Shown piece by piece: positions 46,838 to 55,947 of a DNA stretch of 64,000 nt. The notes beneath the pieces were generated by a model, which saw nothing but the letters and a program-made list of their open reading frames with translations, searched no databases and was not told the DNA's origin. The translations under genes and the position numbers were made by a program. Position 1 is the first letter of the stretch. Each line of letters opens with the position of its first letter. The DNA comes from Morinoia aosen (lineage: Eukaryota > Arthropoda > Malacostraca > Amphipoda > Talitridae). Where the stretch lies: NCBI GenBank assembly GCA_030386875.1, contig CM059576.1:61317581-61381580 (forward strand), given 5' to 3'.

Positions 46838-47139
46838 GACAAACTGCTGCTGCCCAGCTAAATAGTAGACTTTCTTACATAGAAGACGCTGGGCCAAACA
46901 CCCTGGTTAAGGTAGGCAAGATCGATAAATCCTCGGAACGATCCCATCGCGATAGTAATTTTGCTACCTTCAAAATGAATCCTAATACAAGTAAAATCAA
47001 AATAAAGCACATAAATGCTCAAAGCCTGAATGGGAAACTGGATGACACCAGAGTAATGTTGGTCACTGAAGAAATTGATATTTTGTGTGTTTCAGAAACT
47101 TGGTTTGATTCACGGACCCAAAGTTCATTTCATTGCTAG
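46838..47139 (+). pseudogene. LINE ORF2 fragment: start of AP-like endonuclease
   Basis: The frame is open from after a TGA near 46835 to TAG at 47137-47139. It contains KIKIKHINAQSLNGKLDD and EEIDILCVSETWFDSR, the opening motifs (NAQSL, VSETW) of the apurinic-like endonuclease of jockey/CR1/L2-type non-LTR retrotransposons. The rest of the endonuclease and all of the reverse transcriptase are missing after the stop, so it is a short remnant. The preceding 50 or so residues may be the linker or end of an upstream frame. Confidence 0.75.
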
Positions 47140-47167
47140 TTGATACTGATTAGTCTTCGTTGATATA

Positions 47168-47370
47168 TGCGCACATGCTTACTTGTGTATATGTGTACTT
47201 GTGCACGCTATGCGTACGTAGATAGGTGTATGTGTCACAGCGTAATACTTCATATCACTTGATTATTGTACAGCATTTATAAAATATATATCAATAAATA
47301 CAAATATATTTGTTGTGCGATCTCCCACATATGATAAATAAGACGCTTATCAACCAATGATCTTTTCGAT
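47168..47370 (+). repeat. dispersed repeat, copy 2 of 3
   Basis: Starts CATGCTTACTTGTGTATATG like copy 1. Its second half, with ATTTGTTGTGCGATC and ACGCTTATCAACCAATGA, closely matches copy 3. Confidence 0.65.
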
Positions 47371-47612
47371 ACAATACTTAATAAAACATCGATACAATAT
47401 TTCATTAGCAACTGTAAGCAGCAACACATACTGAAAGAGTTGTCACGAATTTCCTTTGCTCATTATTCTTCATTTCAGAACATCGCACAGCATTTTTATA
47501 GAACGCGCATATACTGTGATTGCCTCGATGCATAGAAATGTATTTGTGTATGTTTAAGTGTTAGGTGTATGTATGTGCGTAGGTATGTATGTGCATGTAT
47601 TGTGTATATATT

Positions 47613-47815
47613 TACATGTATAAATGCACATATGTGTGTACTAAACTGACAACTGACATTTTAACTAGCGATAATTTTTTTCAGTTCACTCTCAACTTGT
47701 AACATTACCTAACTCGTCATCTCTTTATTATTGTAAAGCATTCACGTAAAAAACCATACATTTGTTGTGTGATCATCCATTTGTATTTAAATAAAATGCT
47801 TATCAACTAATGACC
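47613..47815 (+). repeat. dispersed repeat, copy 3 of 3
   Basis: Second half reads ACATTTGTTGTGTGATCATC and ATGCTTATCAACTAATGACC, matching copy 2 with about one change in six. Preceded by a GTATGTAT/GTGTATATA microsatellite. Confidence 0.65.
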
Positions 47816-48074
47816 GTTATGTTCAAATTGCCTAATTAGAGATACAAATCTTGTAATTTTCGTGGTCCTCATGCTTATATATATATGTATATTTATTTTT
47901 TTCGTGCTTCCTTAAAATGACGTTTTTGAACATCTTCCGAAACAAACAATTCAAATATTATTTCCTGGCGTCAAGAATTTCTAAGTTTTATATCATGTAT
48001 ACGTAAATTGTCGAAGGTGTTCTCAACCCACAATGAAAATGAATCGTCCATTAAATTGTGTTGTCTCCTATAAT

Positions 48075-48275
48075 TATCATTATGTCTGTCATCAAATGTA
48101 GATTAAGCAATATTAGGAATAAATAGCCCTCAATCAGTTCTTTTCGACTAGTGACATGAGTATTAAAATACTCATGTGTGTGTATTACTTAAGTGTATTA
48201 ACTTTAGGATATTTTTAAAAACCAATGATGGTACTTTTGTACCATCTCTATTGGAAATACAGGGTTTTTCTTTCT
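48075..48275 (-). repeat. undisturbed copy of the repeat hit by the DD35E element
   Basis: In reverse complement this matches 51047-51184 joined to 54007-54085. Shared stretches include AAAGAAAGAAAAA, CACACACATGAGTATT, CATGTCACTAGTCGAAA (across the target) and TATTCCTAAT.TTGCTTAAT. The TA at 48149-48150 corresponds to the insertion site of the element at 51.2 kb. Confidence 0.82.
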
Positions 48276-48755
48276 TTTTTATTTTCGACGTTTCCAGGTG
48301 CAGGTTTTTTTTCCAACCTATTCGCTGTAGTGATGTCGGAGTTACTTAAGTTGATGTTGATTTGGTCCTTCAGGAGCTGGCACACAATTTATTTGCAATC
48401 TTCTCCAGAACGTGATTGCTGTAATTCCCCTGATATAACCAGAGTGCGTTTTTTGTTTTCCAACTCTTCCCATTCTTCTTTCCTTTCGAATCGCTCTAGA
48501 CGAGAGACTATGCTATCTATATTCTTAATTTGCTCTTCTATCATTGATTTTTGATTTGATTCTTTCTTTGTTAGTGTATCAATCATAGTTTTCAAGTCAC
48601 TAATTTCGCTGTGAAATTTCTTCATTACTGAGTTGAAGTGATCCGTTATGATGGAGACCACTTGCTTATTCTGTTTGACAGGTTTTGCACGTCTGAATAG
48701 TCAAGCTCGAGCATACGTCCTCACTGTTGTTCTTGCTTGGGCTTCTTGTCGCCAT
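48270..48755 (-). pseudogene. LINE ORF1 remnant (coiled-coil protein)
   Basis: Starts ATGGCGACAAGAAGCCC at 48755 and, after a one-base frame change near 48672, continues through a heptad-rich coiled coil (MIEEQIKNIDSIVSRLERFE) to EELENKKRTLVISGE, then VCQLLKDQININLSNSDI and TTANRLEKKPAPGN. The order coiled coil, ELENKKRTLVISG, then a domain ending in a DITTA-RLGKK-like motif is that of ORF1 proteins of non-LTR retrotransposons, which bind RNA. A TAA splits it after GEDCK. Orientation is opposite to the endonuclease fragment at 46.8 kb, so the two are not one copy. Confidence 0.72.
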
Positions 48756-51046
48756 CTTATGAGGAGGGAGACACTCGCAAAAAAGAAGAAGCAAGGGTTG
48801 AGTGCTGGTTTTTAGGGAATATCACACTTTTTGTTCAATTTTTTGGATTTTGGTTAGATGAAATTTACTCTTGGATCCTCATGGTTTGAGTGGGCACTCT
48901 TTTTGGTTAGAAATGTTTTATCATTCACCAGTTGGGCACTTTGTTTCGGAGCAAAGACAAAGAACGCCCTCACTGCATGGAGATAAAACACGAACATGAA
49001 TTGTTGGAACATTGGTTTTTAAAATACCTTAACATTAACATCCTTAATTGAAAATAATACATTAGTATCGTAATATCCATGCAAAATGTTGAAAGAAAAG
49101 AAATGGTTGACAGAGAAGCGCAACAAAAATGAGCTCATTCGTGGCGGAATCTGATTTTCACAGTGCATTTAAATATAAGTAAATAAGAGAACACAATTCT
49201 CGCAACGCTTAGTTGAAAAATGAATTCGTTTGTGCGCACTTACACTGAAATTAAAGCGAAAAAACATTAACCTACCCAAATTACAGCGGTCTTTGCTACA
49301 ATTCCTAAGGGTTACTGTCAAACCAGTATCAAAAGTTTGATCGAATAAACATTAGTGATAAATGAAAGTTCTCTTTATCATTGCAGATCAAATATGTTGG
49401 GTCGAAAATATTCTAGATTGTGTGCTGATACACACATGTGGGGCTTCATAATCCCTCTCACACGATTACTGTACGCAAAAAATCTTTGCAATTTTTCTTC
49501 TCCTCGAAGGTTTGAAATTCGCTTTCTTTTATGACTTTCCAGCGCAGAATAGTTTTAGATCAAAACAGACTACTGCTAGATAAATTTTGTTTTCGAATTC
49601 TGTACCATTTTATTAGTTTTGAGTGCTCATATACTTCCTGATTCCTGAGAATAAAAGATGATTGATTCTCTATGTTTCGAATAATCCAAAAAGAATTCCT
49701 TCTAATTTCAAAATAAGAGTCTGAGGCGTAGATATCTTCGCTCAGAGCAAAATTGATATTCTTCCTCTATGAAAAATATTTTAATCCTTGTAATGGAAAT
49801 TTGGGCTCTTGGATGCAAACTCTCCATTATTTGTCATCATTAATCTCTACTAGTTGCATAGAGCTAATCATCTAAGCGCCACACTGTAGCTTAGAGCGAA
49901 TCATTTAAGGTTATCACACACTAGGGCCGTAAGAACAATGTTTCATATATTTCTTTACGATAATAATACTCAGTTCTCATACTAATTCAGAGTAGTTAAC
50001 TGAAGGCCAATAGCGAAGTAATAGTGACAATTTTAGTCACTAGTATTGCGGACTTTTGTGTGTATGATATCTCTAATGAAAATAATGGTAACCATTTAAG
50101 AATCACTTCGCTAGTCCACGCAACTCTAAATCCGCACTTGCAAGCATCAGCGTTATTCCATTTGGTATCTTTGGCAAGCCATGATGGCCAATGCGCTTGT
50201 AATGTGAAGATATTTTTCTTAGAAATCAAAAATTTATTGTGTAATGTACACATATAATCTTGTTTAAAGAAACGACTTGTATAAAATAATTGCAAACAAT
50301 TTCATGTTTACACGCGAATGTTATCACTCTAAAGTCCAAAGATTTCACCAGTTACCGGTAACAGGCGGTTACCGGTAACGTTTGTGTAGTGAATACCATG
50401 CACTATCGTAAAGGGTAAAGCGACGGTAACTGATACCGTACACAAATGTTACGTGGAATATAAGGGTAATGATTATAAAGGGTGGCCTATAAATAAAGTA
50501 CCTTTTTAAAACTATTGTAGGTATAAAACTACAAATGGTAAAGAAATTTGGTTAATTCAGAATGAATGATGAATTTTCAAAGTTGTCTACCTGCGTATCA
50601 AGTCTACCGACAATCACAACATGTTGCTCAAAAATTCATAAAATCCATCCCTCAAAATGAATCGATACGCAATGGAATAACGAACAAAAATAGTGGAACT
50701 TTAGTGCCGATGTGGTTATAAATACATGATGGAATTGCTCAGGGTGAAGAAAGATTATATCAGGGTTACGAAAACGAAGCAAAAAAAAGCTTTTCATAGT
50801 ATAAGTTGATAACAATTTGTAAAATTGTATCAAACATGAAGCTCTAATCGCGATCGCAATCAATACTTTCGAAAGAAACAATGCCGGTTGTCGGGGCGGC
50901 ATTTTCTCCTTAATTATTAGACATGAGGTTAGAGGCACGAAGAGGTTTCACAGCATGACACCTGAACTTGTAGGTCTCATTTCCGACGACAGGTGTAACG
51001 TTCATTTACGCATCTTAACTGACACAGCAATGGGTGACAGGGCGGC
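48756..51046. other. 2.3 kb with no recognised gene
   Basis: The first 250 bp may be the 5' untranslated part of the LINE copy. A doubled 12-bp palindrome lies at 50351-50379. The rest is AT-rich with accidental frames. No gene recognised. Confidence 0.5.
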
Positions 51047-51182
51047 GAGAAAAGAAAGAAAAAACAGTTTATTTCCAATAAAGATGGTACAAATATGATG
51101 GTACATCCTTGGTTTTTAAAATATCTTAAAGTAAATATATTTATTTGGTACACACACATGAGTATTGTAATACCCATGTCAC
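51047..51182 (+). repeat. left half of the repeat split by the DD35E element
   Basis: Matches the reverse complement of 48150-48275 over about 120 bp. It breaks off at GTCACTA, where the transposon terminal repeat begins; the remainder resumes at 54007. Confidence 0.8.
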
Positions 51183-51184
51183 TA

Positions 51185-51425
51185 CACCTTTTTAGCTTCA
51201 AATTAAAATATGTGAAGTTCAATTTAAAATTTGTAAAGTTCAATTTAAAATATGTAAAATTCAATTTAAAATTTCTACAGTTCAATTTAAAATATGTAAA
51301 GTTCCAATTACAATATGTGAAGTTCAAATTAAAATTTGTGAAGTTCAATTTGAAAATTACAAAATTCAAATTTAAAATAGATAAATTTCAAATTAAAATT
51401 AGTAAAATTCAAATCAAAACACTTC
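51185..51425 (+). repeat. left TIR of the DD35E element, made of 21-bp tandem units
   Basis: About 11 units of 21 bp with the form TTCAATTTAAAATTTGTAAAG and variants. Position-by-position it matches the reverse complement of the right TIR, unit by unit, including odd units such as the one with ACAGTTCAATTT and AGTTCCAATTAC. Because 21 is a multiple of three, both strands show accidental repetitive open frames. Confidence 0.92.
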
Positions 51426-51570
51426 CAATAATTAGAAATTGTTAAGCTCTCTAACCTCTAAAGTTCTCGAATTTGAAGTATTAATCGCTGTATTTAGCCT
51501 TATTATGGTCCCCCTAACTTTCACTGTTATAAATTACCTATACTATTGTAGCATGGATACTATACATTTC

Positions 51571-51580
51571 CTTATAAAAC
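51571..51580 (+). promoter_or_regulatory. possible TATA box of the DD35E transposase
   Basis: CTTATAAAAC lies about 46 bp before the transposase ATG and is a good TATA match. In an AT-rich genome such matches are common, so this is tentative. Confidence 0.3.
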
Positions 51581-51625
51581 ACTGATATTTCAACTTTCAT
51601 TCACTTTGTTATTGACCCCTTCAAG

Positions 51626-52792
51626 ATGAACAACTTTGCGGACAACTCGGATTTCTCAGAAGACAGCGAAATGGAAACCCAAGAGACTACAAAGAAACGA
51701 GGAGTTAAACCAGGCACTAAAAGGAAGAAATATGTCAAATGGATTTCTAACGAAAAAGACAGAGTAATTAAAGCAGCACAGAACTTGGACGACTGGAGAT
51801 CAGTAGCAGTTGCAAATGAAGTGCCTATCGCTACAGCGTACGGGTGGATTAAAAGATCGGAGATAAATATTTTGCCCAAAAAGAGGGGTGGTGCCAGATA
51901 TTCAAAATTAAATCAAAATTTAAGAGAAAAAATGATTCTTTATGTTGAAAATGATCCACTCATATCTTTGAAGGAAATACAGCAGAAGATACAAGTAAAT
52001 GAAGGAACTACTTTATCCATACCAACGATCCACAAGTGTTTAGATTGCCAAATGTATACTATCAAGAAAGTTCTCCCTCAACCAGTTGCGATGAATTCTG
52101 ATGAGAATAAACGGAAGCGTGCGGCTTATGTATCTTCGATAACGACAAAAATCGGCATGGGCAAAACTGTTGTCTATCTCGATGAAACTAATTGCAATTT
52201 ATTTTTGCGTAGAAACTTTGGAAGGTCCAAAAAAGGCGTACGCTGCTCAGTCAAGTTGCCCACGTCCAAAGGAAAAAACATCCACGTAATTGGTGGCATC
52301 ACACAAACAGGACTACAATACTGGGAGAGGAAGAGAGGGTCTTTTCGAAAAGAAGACTGCTGTGATTTTCTAAGACGCTTACTTCGTAGTGTACAGGAGC
52401 CAATGACGGAGGTAGTGGTAGTTATTGATAATGCTCCGGTGCATGTTAGCCTTGAAACCGTAACACAGGAGGAAGAGTTTGAAGGCGTTGAGATATTACG
52501 ATTGGCTCCATATAGCGCGCCGTTGAATCCTATAGAAGAGTGTTGGAGCGCATTCAAGTCCCAAGCTAAGATGCTTCACAAAAATGGCCTGCAAGCTCTG
52601 TTAAGAGATCCTGTACCAGAAGGGACTTCCCAAACTGAGCATCGGTTACAATATTTGGAAAGAATAATTGATGCTTCCATGGTTAAGATAACACCTGTCT
52701 TGTGTTTAAAGGTGTGCAACCTTGTTCAAAAACATTTTAATAACTGCATAGCTTTGAAAGATCTCAAAATGGGAGATCAAGTTAGCCAATAA
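51626..52792 (+). CDS. DD35E transposase (Tc1/mariner/IS630 superfamily)
   Basis: 388 residues, uninterrupted. An acidic N-terminus (SEDSEMETQE) precedes a basic AT-hook-like or nuclear-signal stretch (KKRGVKPGTKRKKY) and a helix-turn-helix region (about 40-145). The DDE_3 catalytic core has D186 in VVYLDETNCN, D268 in VVVIDNAPVH and E304 in LNPIEECWSAFK, with 35 residues between the second D and E (DD35E). The enzyme cuts and rejoins its own ends at TA targets. The linker PTSKGKNIHVIGGITQTG is typical of a lineage I have seen in arthropods and protists rather than classical mariner (DD34D) or Tc1 (DD34E). An AATAAA overlaps the stop codon. Confidence 0.93.
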   Translation: MNNFADNSDFSEDSEMETQETTKKRGVKPGTKRKKYVKWISNEKDRVIKAAQNLDDWRSVAVANEVPIATAYGWIKRSEINILPKKRGGARYSKLNQNLREKMILYVENDPLISLKEIQQKIQVNEGTTLSIPTIHKCLDCQMYTIKKVLPQPVAMNSDENKRKRAAYVSSITTKIGMGKTVVYLDETNCNLFLRRNFGRSKKGVRCSVKLPTSKGKNIHVIGGITQTGLQYWERKRGSFRKEDCCDFLRRLLRSVQEPMTEVVVVIDNAPVHVSLETVTQEEEFEGVEILRLAPYSAPLNPIEECWSAFKSQAKMLHKNGLQALLRDPVPEGTSQTEHRLQYLERIIDASMVKITPVLCLKVCNLVQKHFNNCIALKDLKMGDQVSQ

Positions 52793-52793
52793 A
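52788..52793 (+). promoter_or_regulatory. possible polyadenylation signal overlapping the stop codon
   Basis: AATAAA shares its TAA with the transposase stop codon (52790-52792). If used, the mRNA would have almost no 3' untranslated region, as in compact transposons. Not proven. Confidence 0.35.
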
Positions 52794-52799
52794 AGATAG

Positions 52800-53689
52800 G
52801 AATCAAACTCTCCTTTTTTATTTATTTTCTGGTGAATATTTTCCGCATTGCCATGTGTACCTATGTATTGTTTTTTTTTATTGTTAATTTTTCATTATGC
52901 TCTGTTTAATATAAATTTTTAGCTTAAGAAGTTAAACATGTGTATTGTTTTGTACATAAAAAAAACAGACTATTTCATGTTTAATGCGGTTTATTTTTAT
53001 TAAAGAAGAATTTATTTTACAGGTAGCCCAACACTCTTATTCAATAAATATTTCATTGCCAGTGTTTGTATATTTTCGCCTAAAAATGCACACAGATGCA
53101 TAGTTCACTTAGGAATTAAATATTATGAAGTCAACCCAAGTTTAGAGCTCGCTTAGGTGCGGGGTTTGAGCGTAATTCACGTTGCCGGATAATAATTTGA
53201 ACAAATTTTGCTTTAATGTTATGATAAAATAACTTCAATTGGCACTTAATAATATTAGTAACAAATGTTTTTCTTATTTGGCAGCGTGAATGACACTTCA
53301 TGTCTCATCACTAAATTGACCCAAAGTTTGGCCATACTATGTATAAAATGAATAAAAATTTTACAGCGTATAATCAGGCCAAATTTTCGTAGAATATATT
53401 TTATGTATATATCAAATACTAACTCTAAAATTCTGGGCAGCAATAACAAAGCCATTGCCTATAATATTTTGCATATTTTAAATATAATTTAGTAATTTTA
53501 ATCATTTGCTGCATACCTATGTAGTGTGCAGAATATGGCACACACCGGTGAAATTTGAAATTTTTTCTAAATAAGGTATCATAGAAAAAAATTCCTATCG
53601 GCGTCGAGACTATGAGTCGGTTGACGGAGCGAGCTATGTATATATCTTCCATAAACCAAGAAGAATCCCAATTCATGAGGAAGTGGGTT
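52800..53689. other. non-coding right half of the DD35E element
   Basis: About 0.9 kb of AT-rich sequence between the transposase gene and the terminus-like motif at 53690. No gene; short frames such as 53255-53455 and 53425-53712 (minus) look accidental. Confidence 0.6.
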
Positions 53690-53737
53690 AAATTGCAATT
53701 TACAAATTTCAATTGGAAGCTAAGTTAAAAGGTGTAG
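53690..53737 (-). repeat. internal second terminus of the DD35E element
   Basis: Read on the minus strand: TACACCTTTTAACTTAGCTT, then CCAATTGAAATTTGTAAATT. This is a diverged copy of the true terminus (CACCTTTTTAGCTTC plus the first repeat units), in the same orientation as the outer right end and only 12 bp before the right TIR begins. It also abuts a TA. Confidence 0.65.
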
Positions 53738-53748
53738 TTAAAAAATGT

Positions 53749-54006
53749 AAATTTTAGAAATTTTTGAAGTATTTTTATTTGAATTTTACAAATTTTAATT
53801 TGAAATTTATCTATTTTAAATTTGAAATTTGTAATTTTTAAATTGAACTTCACAAATTTTAATTTGAACTTTACATATTTTAATTGGAACTTTACATATT
53901 TTAAATTGAACTGTGGAAATTTTAAATTGAATTTTACATATTTTAAATTGAACTTTACAAATTTTAAATTGAACTTTACATATTTTAATTTGAAGCTAAA
54001 AAGGTG
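53749..54006 (-). repeat. right TIR of the DD35E element, made of 21-bp tandem units
   Basis: Reverse-complement partner of the left TIR, nearly identical over about 240 bp with a few substitutions (for example CCACAG against CTACAG). Ends AAGCTAAAAAGGTG, then TA. Confidence 0.92.
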
Positions 54007-54085
54007 TAGTCGAAAGCAAATGATTGATAGCAATGTATTCCTAATGTTGCTTAATTTAGATTTGATGATATATGCACGATGGATG
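54007..54085 (+). repeat. right half of the repeat split by the DD35E element
   Basis: Begins TAGTCGAAAG and matches the reverse complement of 48075-48150 through TATTCCTAATGTTGCTTAAT and GATTTGATGA. Together with 51047-51182 it forms one repeat copy. Confidence 0.78.
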
Positions 54086-54526
54086 AGTAAATGTAACCCT
54101 AAAGGTTCCAATCAAAGTTTCCTCTTTGCGTATTCCTCCCTATGTATGTGAAAGCACTTCATCAGGTGCTGCATTTTCAAACATTGTACTTTTTCGTGCC
54201 CGCACAGACGGTAGTAAAAAATCACCTTACCGACTCATCAACCATTGCTGCTGATGTTTCTGGTCGAAATTTTCAAGTTTGTGCGATTGTTTCCTCTGGC
54301 AACCGTGCCGTGTTGTGAGCACAATTTTTATTTTCAAAGCCCGCGAATCCAAGAATTTCAGCTAAAAACGATTTCTTAATTCTAGCAGCGCTTAATTAGT
54401 GCAGGTGAACTTTGTTTTTCAGCGGTTCCGGTACAAAAATCTAAAATGTTTGAAAATCTTCCTCATAGAGAGTTAATTTTTTCCAAGCACACATGAGTTG
54501 GGGAGGTAATCAAAATCACACAAATT
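54086..54526. other. no recognised gene
   Basis: AT-rich flank between the DD35E insertion and the membrane-protein exon. Nothing identified apart from being the presumed 3' region of that minus-strand gene. Confidence 0.5.
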
Positions 54527-55183
54527 CTACTCTGCGTGAATAGGGTGTCTCAAATCGGCCCAACCAGCTCTTTGGATCTCCAGAAGTAAGTCTGTGAAAA
54601 GTTTGTTTATGACAACGTCTGGTAGATTGCTATTCCAGTACCATAATGATCTTTCAGACAAGTCATTCTGATGTGCTTGCATGAAGTTAGGAAGGTTACC
54701 AAAGAAGCAAATGATGTCCATGAAGGGAGGAAATATAGCATGGATAATAAGAAGACACAAAATTAAGCAACACATAGCCATAATGGGAATGAGATTGGAT
54801 GACCAGTACACTGCGTGCATACTCAACACCCCCACGACCAAGGGCTTAGATGAATCAAAAACTAACTTCAGGCTGAAAAACACTAGAGCAAGAGTGAAGG
54901 CCGGGAGGAGACTAAGTGGAATGAACATGCTTATTCCAGCTATTTCGAACAGAAGTCCAAAATTTTCCCTCTCATTTGGGCCAATTCTTGATTGCAGCAA
55001 CCTCATGACAACGTTCATGCCCAAGATGGCGATGATCAGAGCTAGGGAAACGTTGATGCTGTTGATGGAAATGGTACACCCAGGTGGAACTTGGTGTTTT
55101 GGTAGACTATCTTCTACCGTGTCTTCAACTTCTGCAAGAATTGGGAGCGATGTTTCTCGCAGCATCTCTTGCGCCGTGATTAT
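54527..55183 (-). CDS. terminal exon of a multi-pass membrane protein, family not recognised
   Basis: The frame from 55183 down to TAG at 54527 is preceded on the minus strand by TTTGTTTCCTCCCAG, an excellent splice acceptor, so I take it as a 3' terminal exon. It encodes about 218 residues: a polar start (ITAQEMLRETSLPILAEVED), then hydrophobic segments NSINVSLALIIAILGM, ISMFIPLSLLPAFTLALVFF and IPIMAMCCLILCLLIIHAIF, with a probable further one near VVGVLSMHAVYW, and a polar tail (LWYWNSNLPDVVINKLFTDL). Four membrane spans are likely. I do not see a chemoreceptor signature or another known motif. The upstream exons are uncertain: three similar segments at 55181-55425 could be duplicated exon starts. 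Confidence 0.55.
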   Translation of the reverse strand: MITAQEMLRETSLPILAEVEDTVEDSLPKHQVPPGCTISINSINVSLALIIAILGMNVVMRLLQSRIGPNERENFGLLFEIAGISMFIPLSLLPAFTLALVFFSLKLVFDSSKPLVVGVLSMHAVYWSSNLIPIMAMCCLILCLLIIHAIFPPFMDIICFFGNLPNFMQAHQNDLSERSLWYWNSNLPDVVINKLFTDLLLEIQRAGWADLRHPIHAE

Positions 55184-55425
55184 CTGGGAGGAAACAAAGT
55201 AAAATGCTTTCATTCGTTTATCGTGCAAGCAATTTTGATGATTTTTACCTTACCTGGTAGTTAATAAGCTGGAATGTTCTCCACCGTAAATCGTACAATA
55301 AATTTTTATTATTTTTATTTCACCTGAGACGAAACCAAGCAAACTGTTTTCCTTCGTTGATCGCGAGAAATTTTGATGATTCATATCCTGGTAAATAACA
55401 AACCGGAATGCTCTCATTCGTACAA
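55181..55425 (-). repeat. three similar exon-edge segments upstream of the membrane-protein exon
   Basis: Segments at about 55181-55216, 55253-55296 and 55386-55422 resemble one another on the minus strand: each encodes a short run like RMKAFYFVSSQ, LRWRTFQLINYQ and RMRAFRFVIYQ, and each ends at a CCAG. The middle one is followed by GTAAGG, a good donor, and in frame it would join LINYQ to ITAQEM of the next exon. They look like a local tandem duplication of an exon edge of about 75-130 bp. Confidence 0.45.
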
Positions 55426-55811
55426 CATGAAAGGTATTTCCTATACGATCTATAAATTTCAATTATTCATTCTATATTTAATACCTAAATCACCCGCTCG
55501 TCTAGGGTATTTACTTAAGATTTATTAAGAAATGATTTTTAGGGTTCATAATTTATAACGAATGTTAATTTTTCTTTCTTAAGAGTGAATGTGGAGTGGA
55601 ATTATTGTGTGAGATTTAATCAATATGAGTGCAGATTACCGAGGAAGAATCTCAATGAAAACCTCTTTCATTCTTAATTTTCCCAAACACTGAGTATTTG
55701 TCATTCATACCTCTACAACGACAAAAATGCCTGCAAATTCAGGATCAGGTCATTAGCAACGACCACCGTCAACGATCTCCATCTTAACCCAATGACGTCA
55801 GCAGTTTTGTG
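55426..55811. other. no recognised gene
   Basis: AT-rich sequence upstream of the minus-strand membrane-protein region. No convincing earlier exon found. Confidence 0.45.
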
Positions 55812-55947
55812 TGCGTATTATAGTTATCACAACCACCGTTATTACAACCATTGCAATTTTAACCATCGTCACACCAACCAGCGTCTTGAGAACCACCGTC
55901 TTTACAGCCACTGTCATTACAACCACCGTTATTACAACCACCGTTAT
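55812..55947. repeat. 15-bp minisatellite
   Basis: Imperfect repeats of ACAACCACCGTTATT and variants over about 135 bp, roughly nine units. Since 15 is divisible by three, a plus-strand frame reads as NHRYY-like repeats; I regard it as non-coding. Confidence 0.8.

Larger units (their letters stand above)
51185..54006 (+). mobile_element. complete Tc1/mariner-superfamily element (DD35E), 2.8 kb
   Basis: Ends are long inverted repeats starting CACCTTTTTAGCTTCAAATT, flanked by TA (51183-51184 and 54007-54008). The flanks joined across one TA give GTCACTAGTCGAAA, which is exactly the sequence at the undisturbed repeat copy near 48150, confirming ends and target duplication. The single transposase gene is open. 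The structure suggests a potentially autonomous or recently active element. Confidence 0.93.

Noticed and set aside
51095-51445. Open frame of about 116 codons with KYVKFNL-like heptad repeats
   Set aside because: It is a translation of the 21-bp tandem units in the left TIR of the DD35E element; the mirror frame appears in the right TIR. The period is divisible by three, so openness is accidental.
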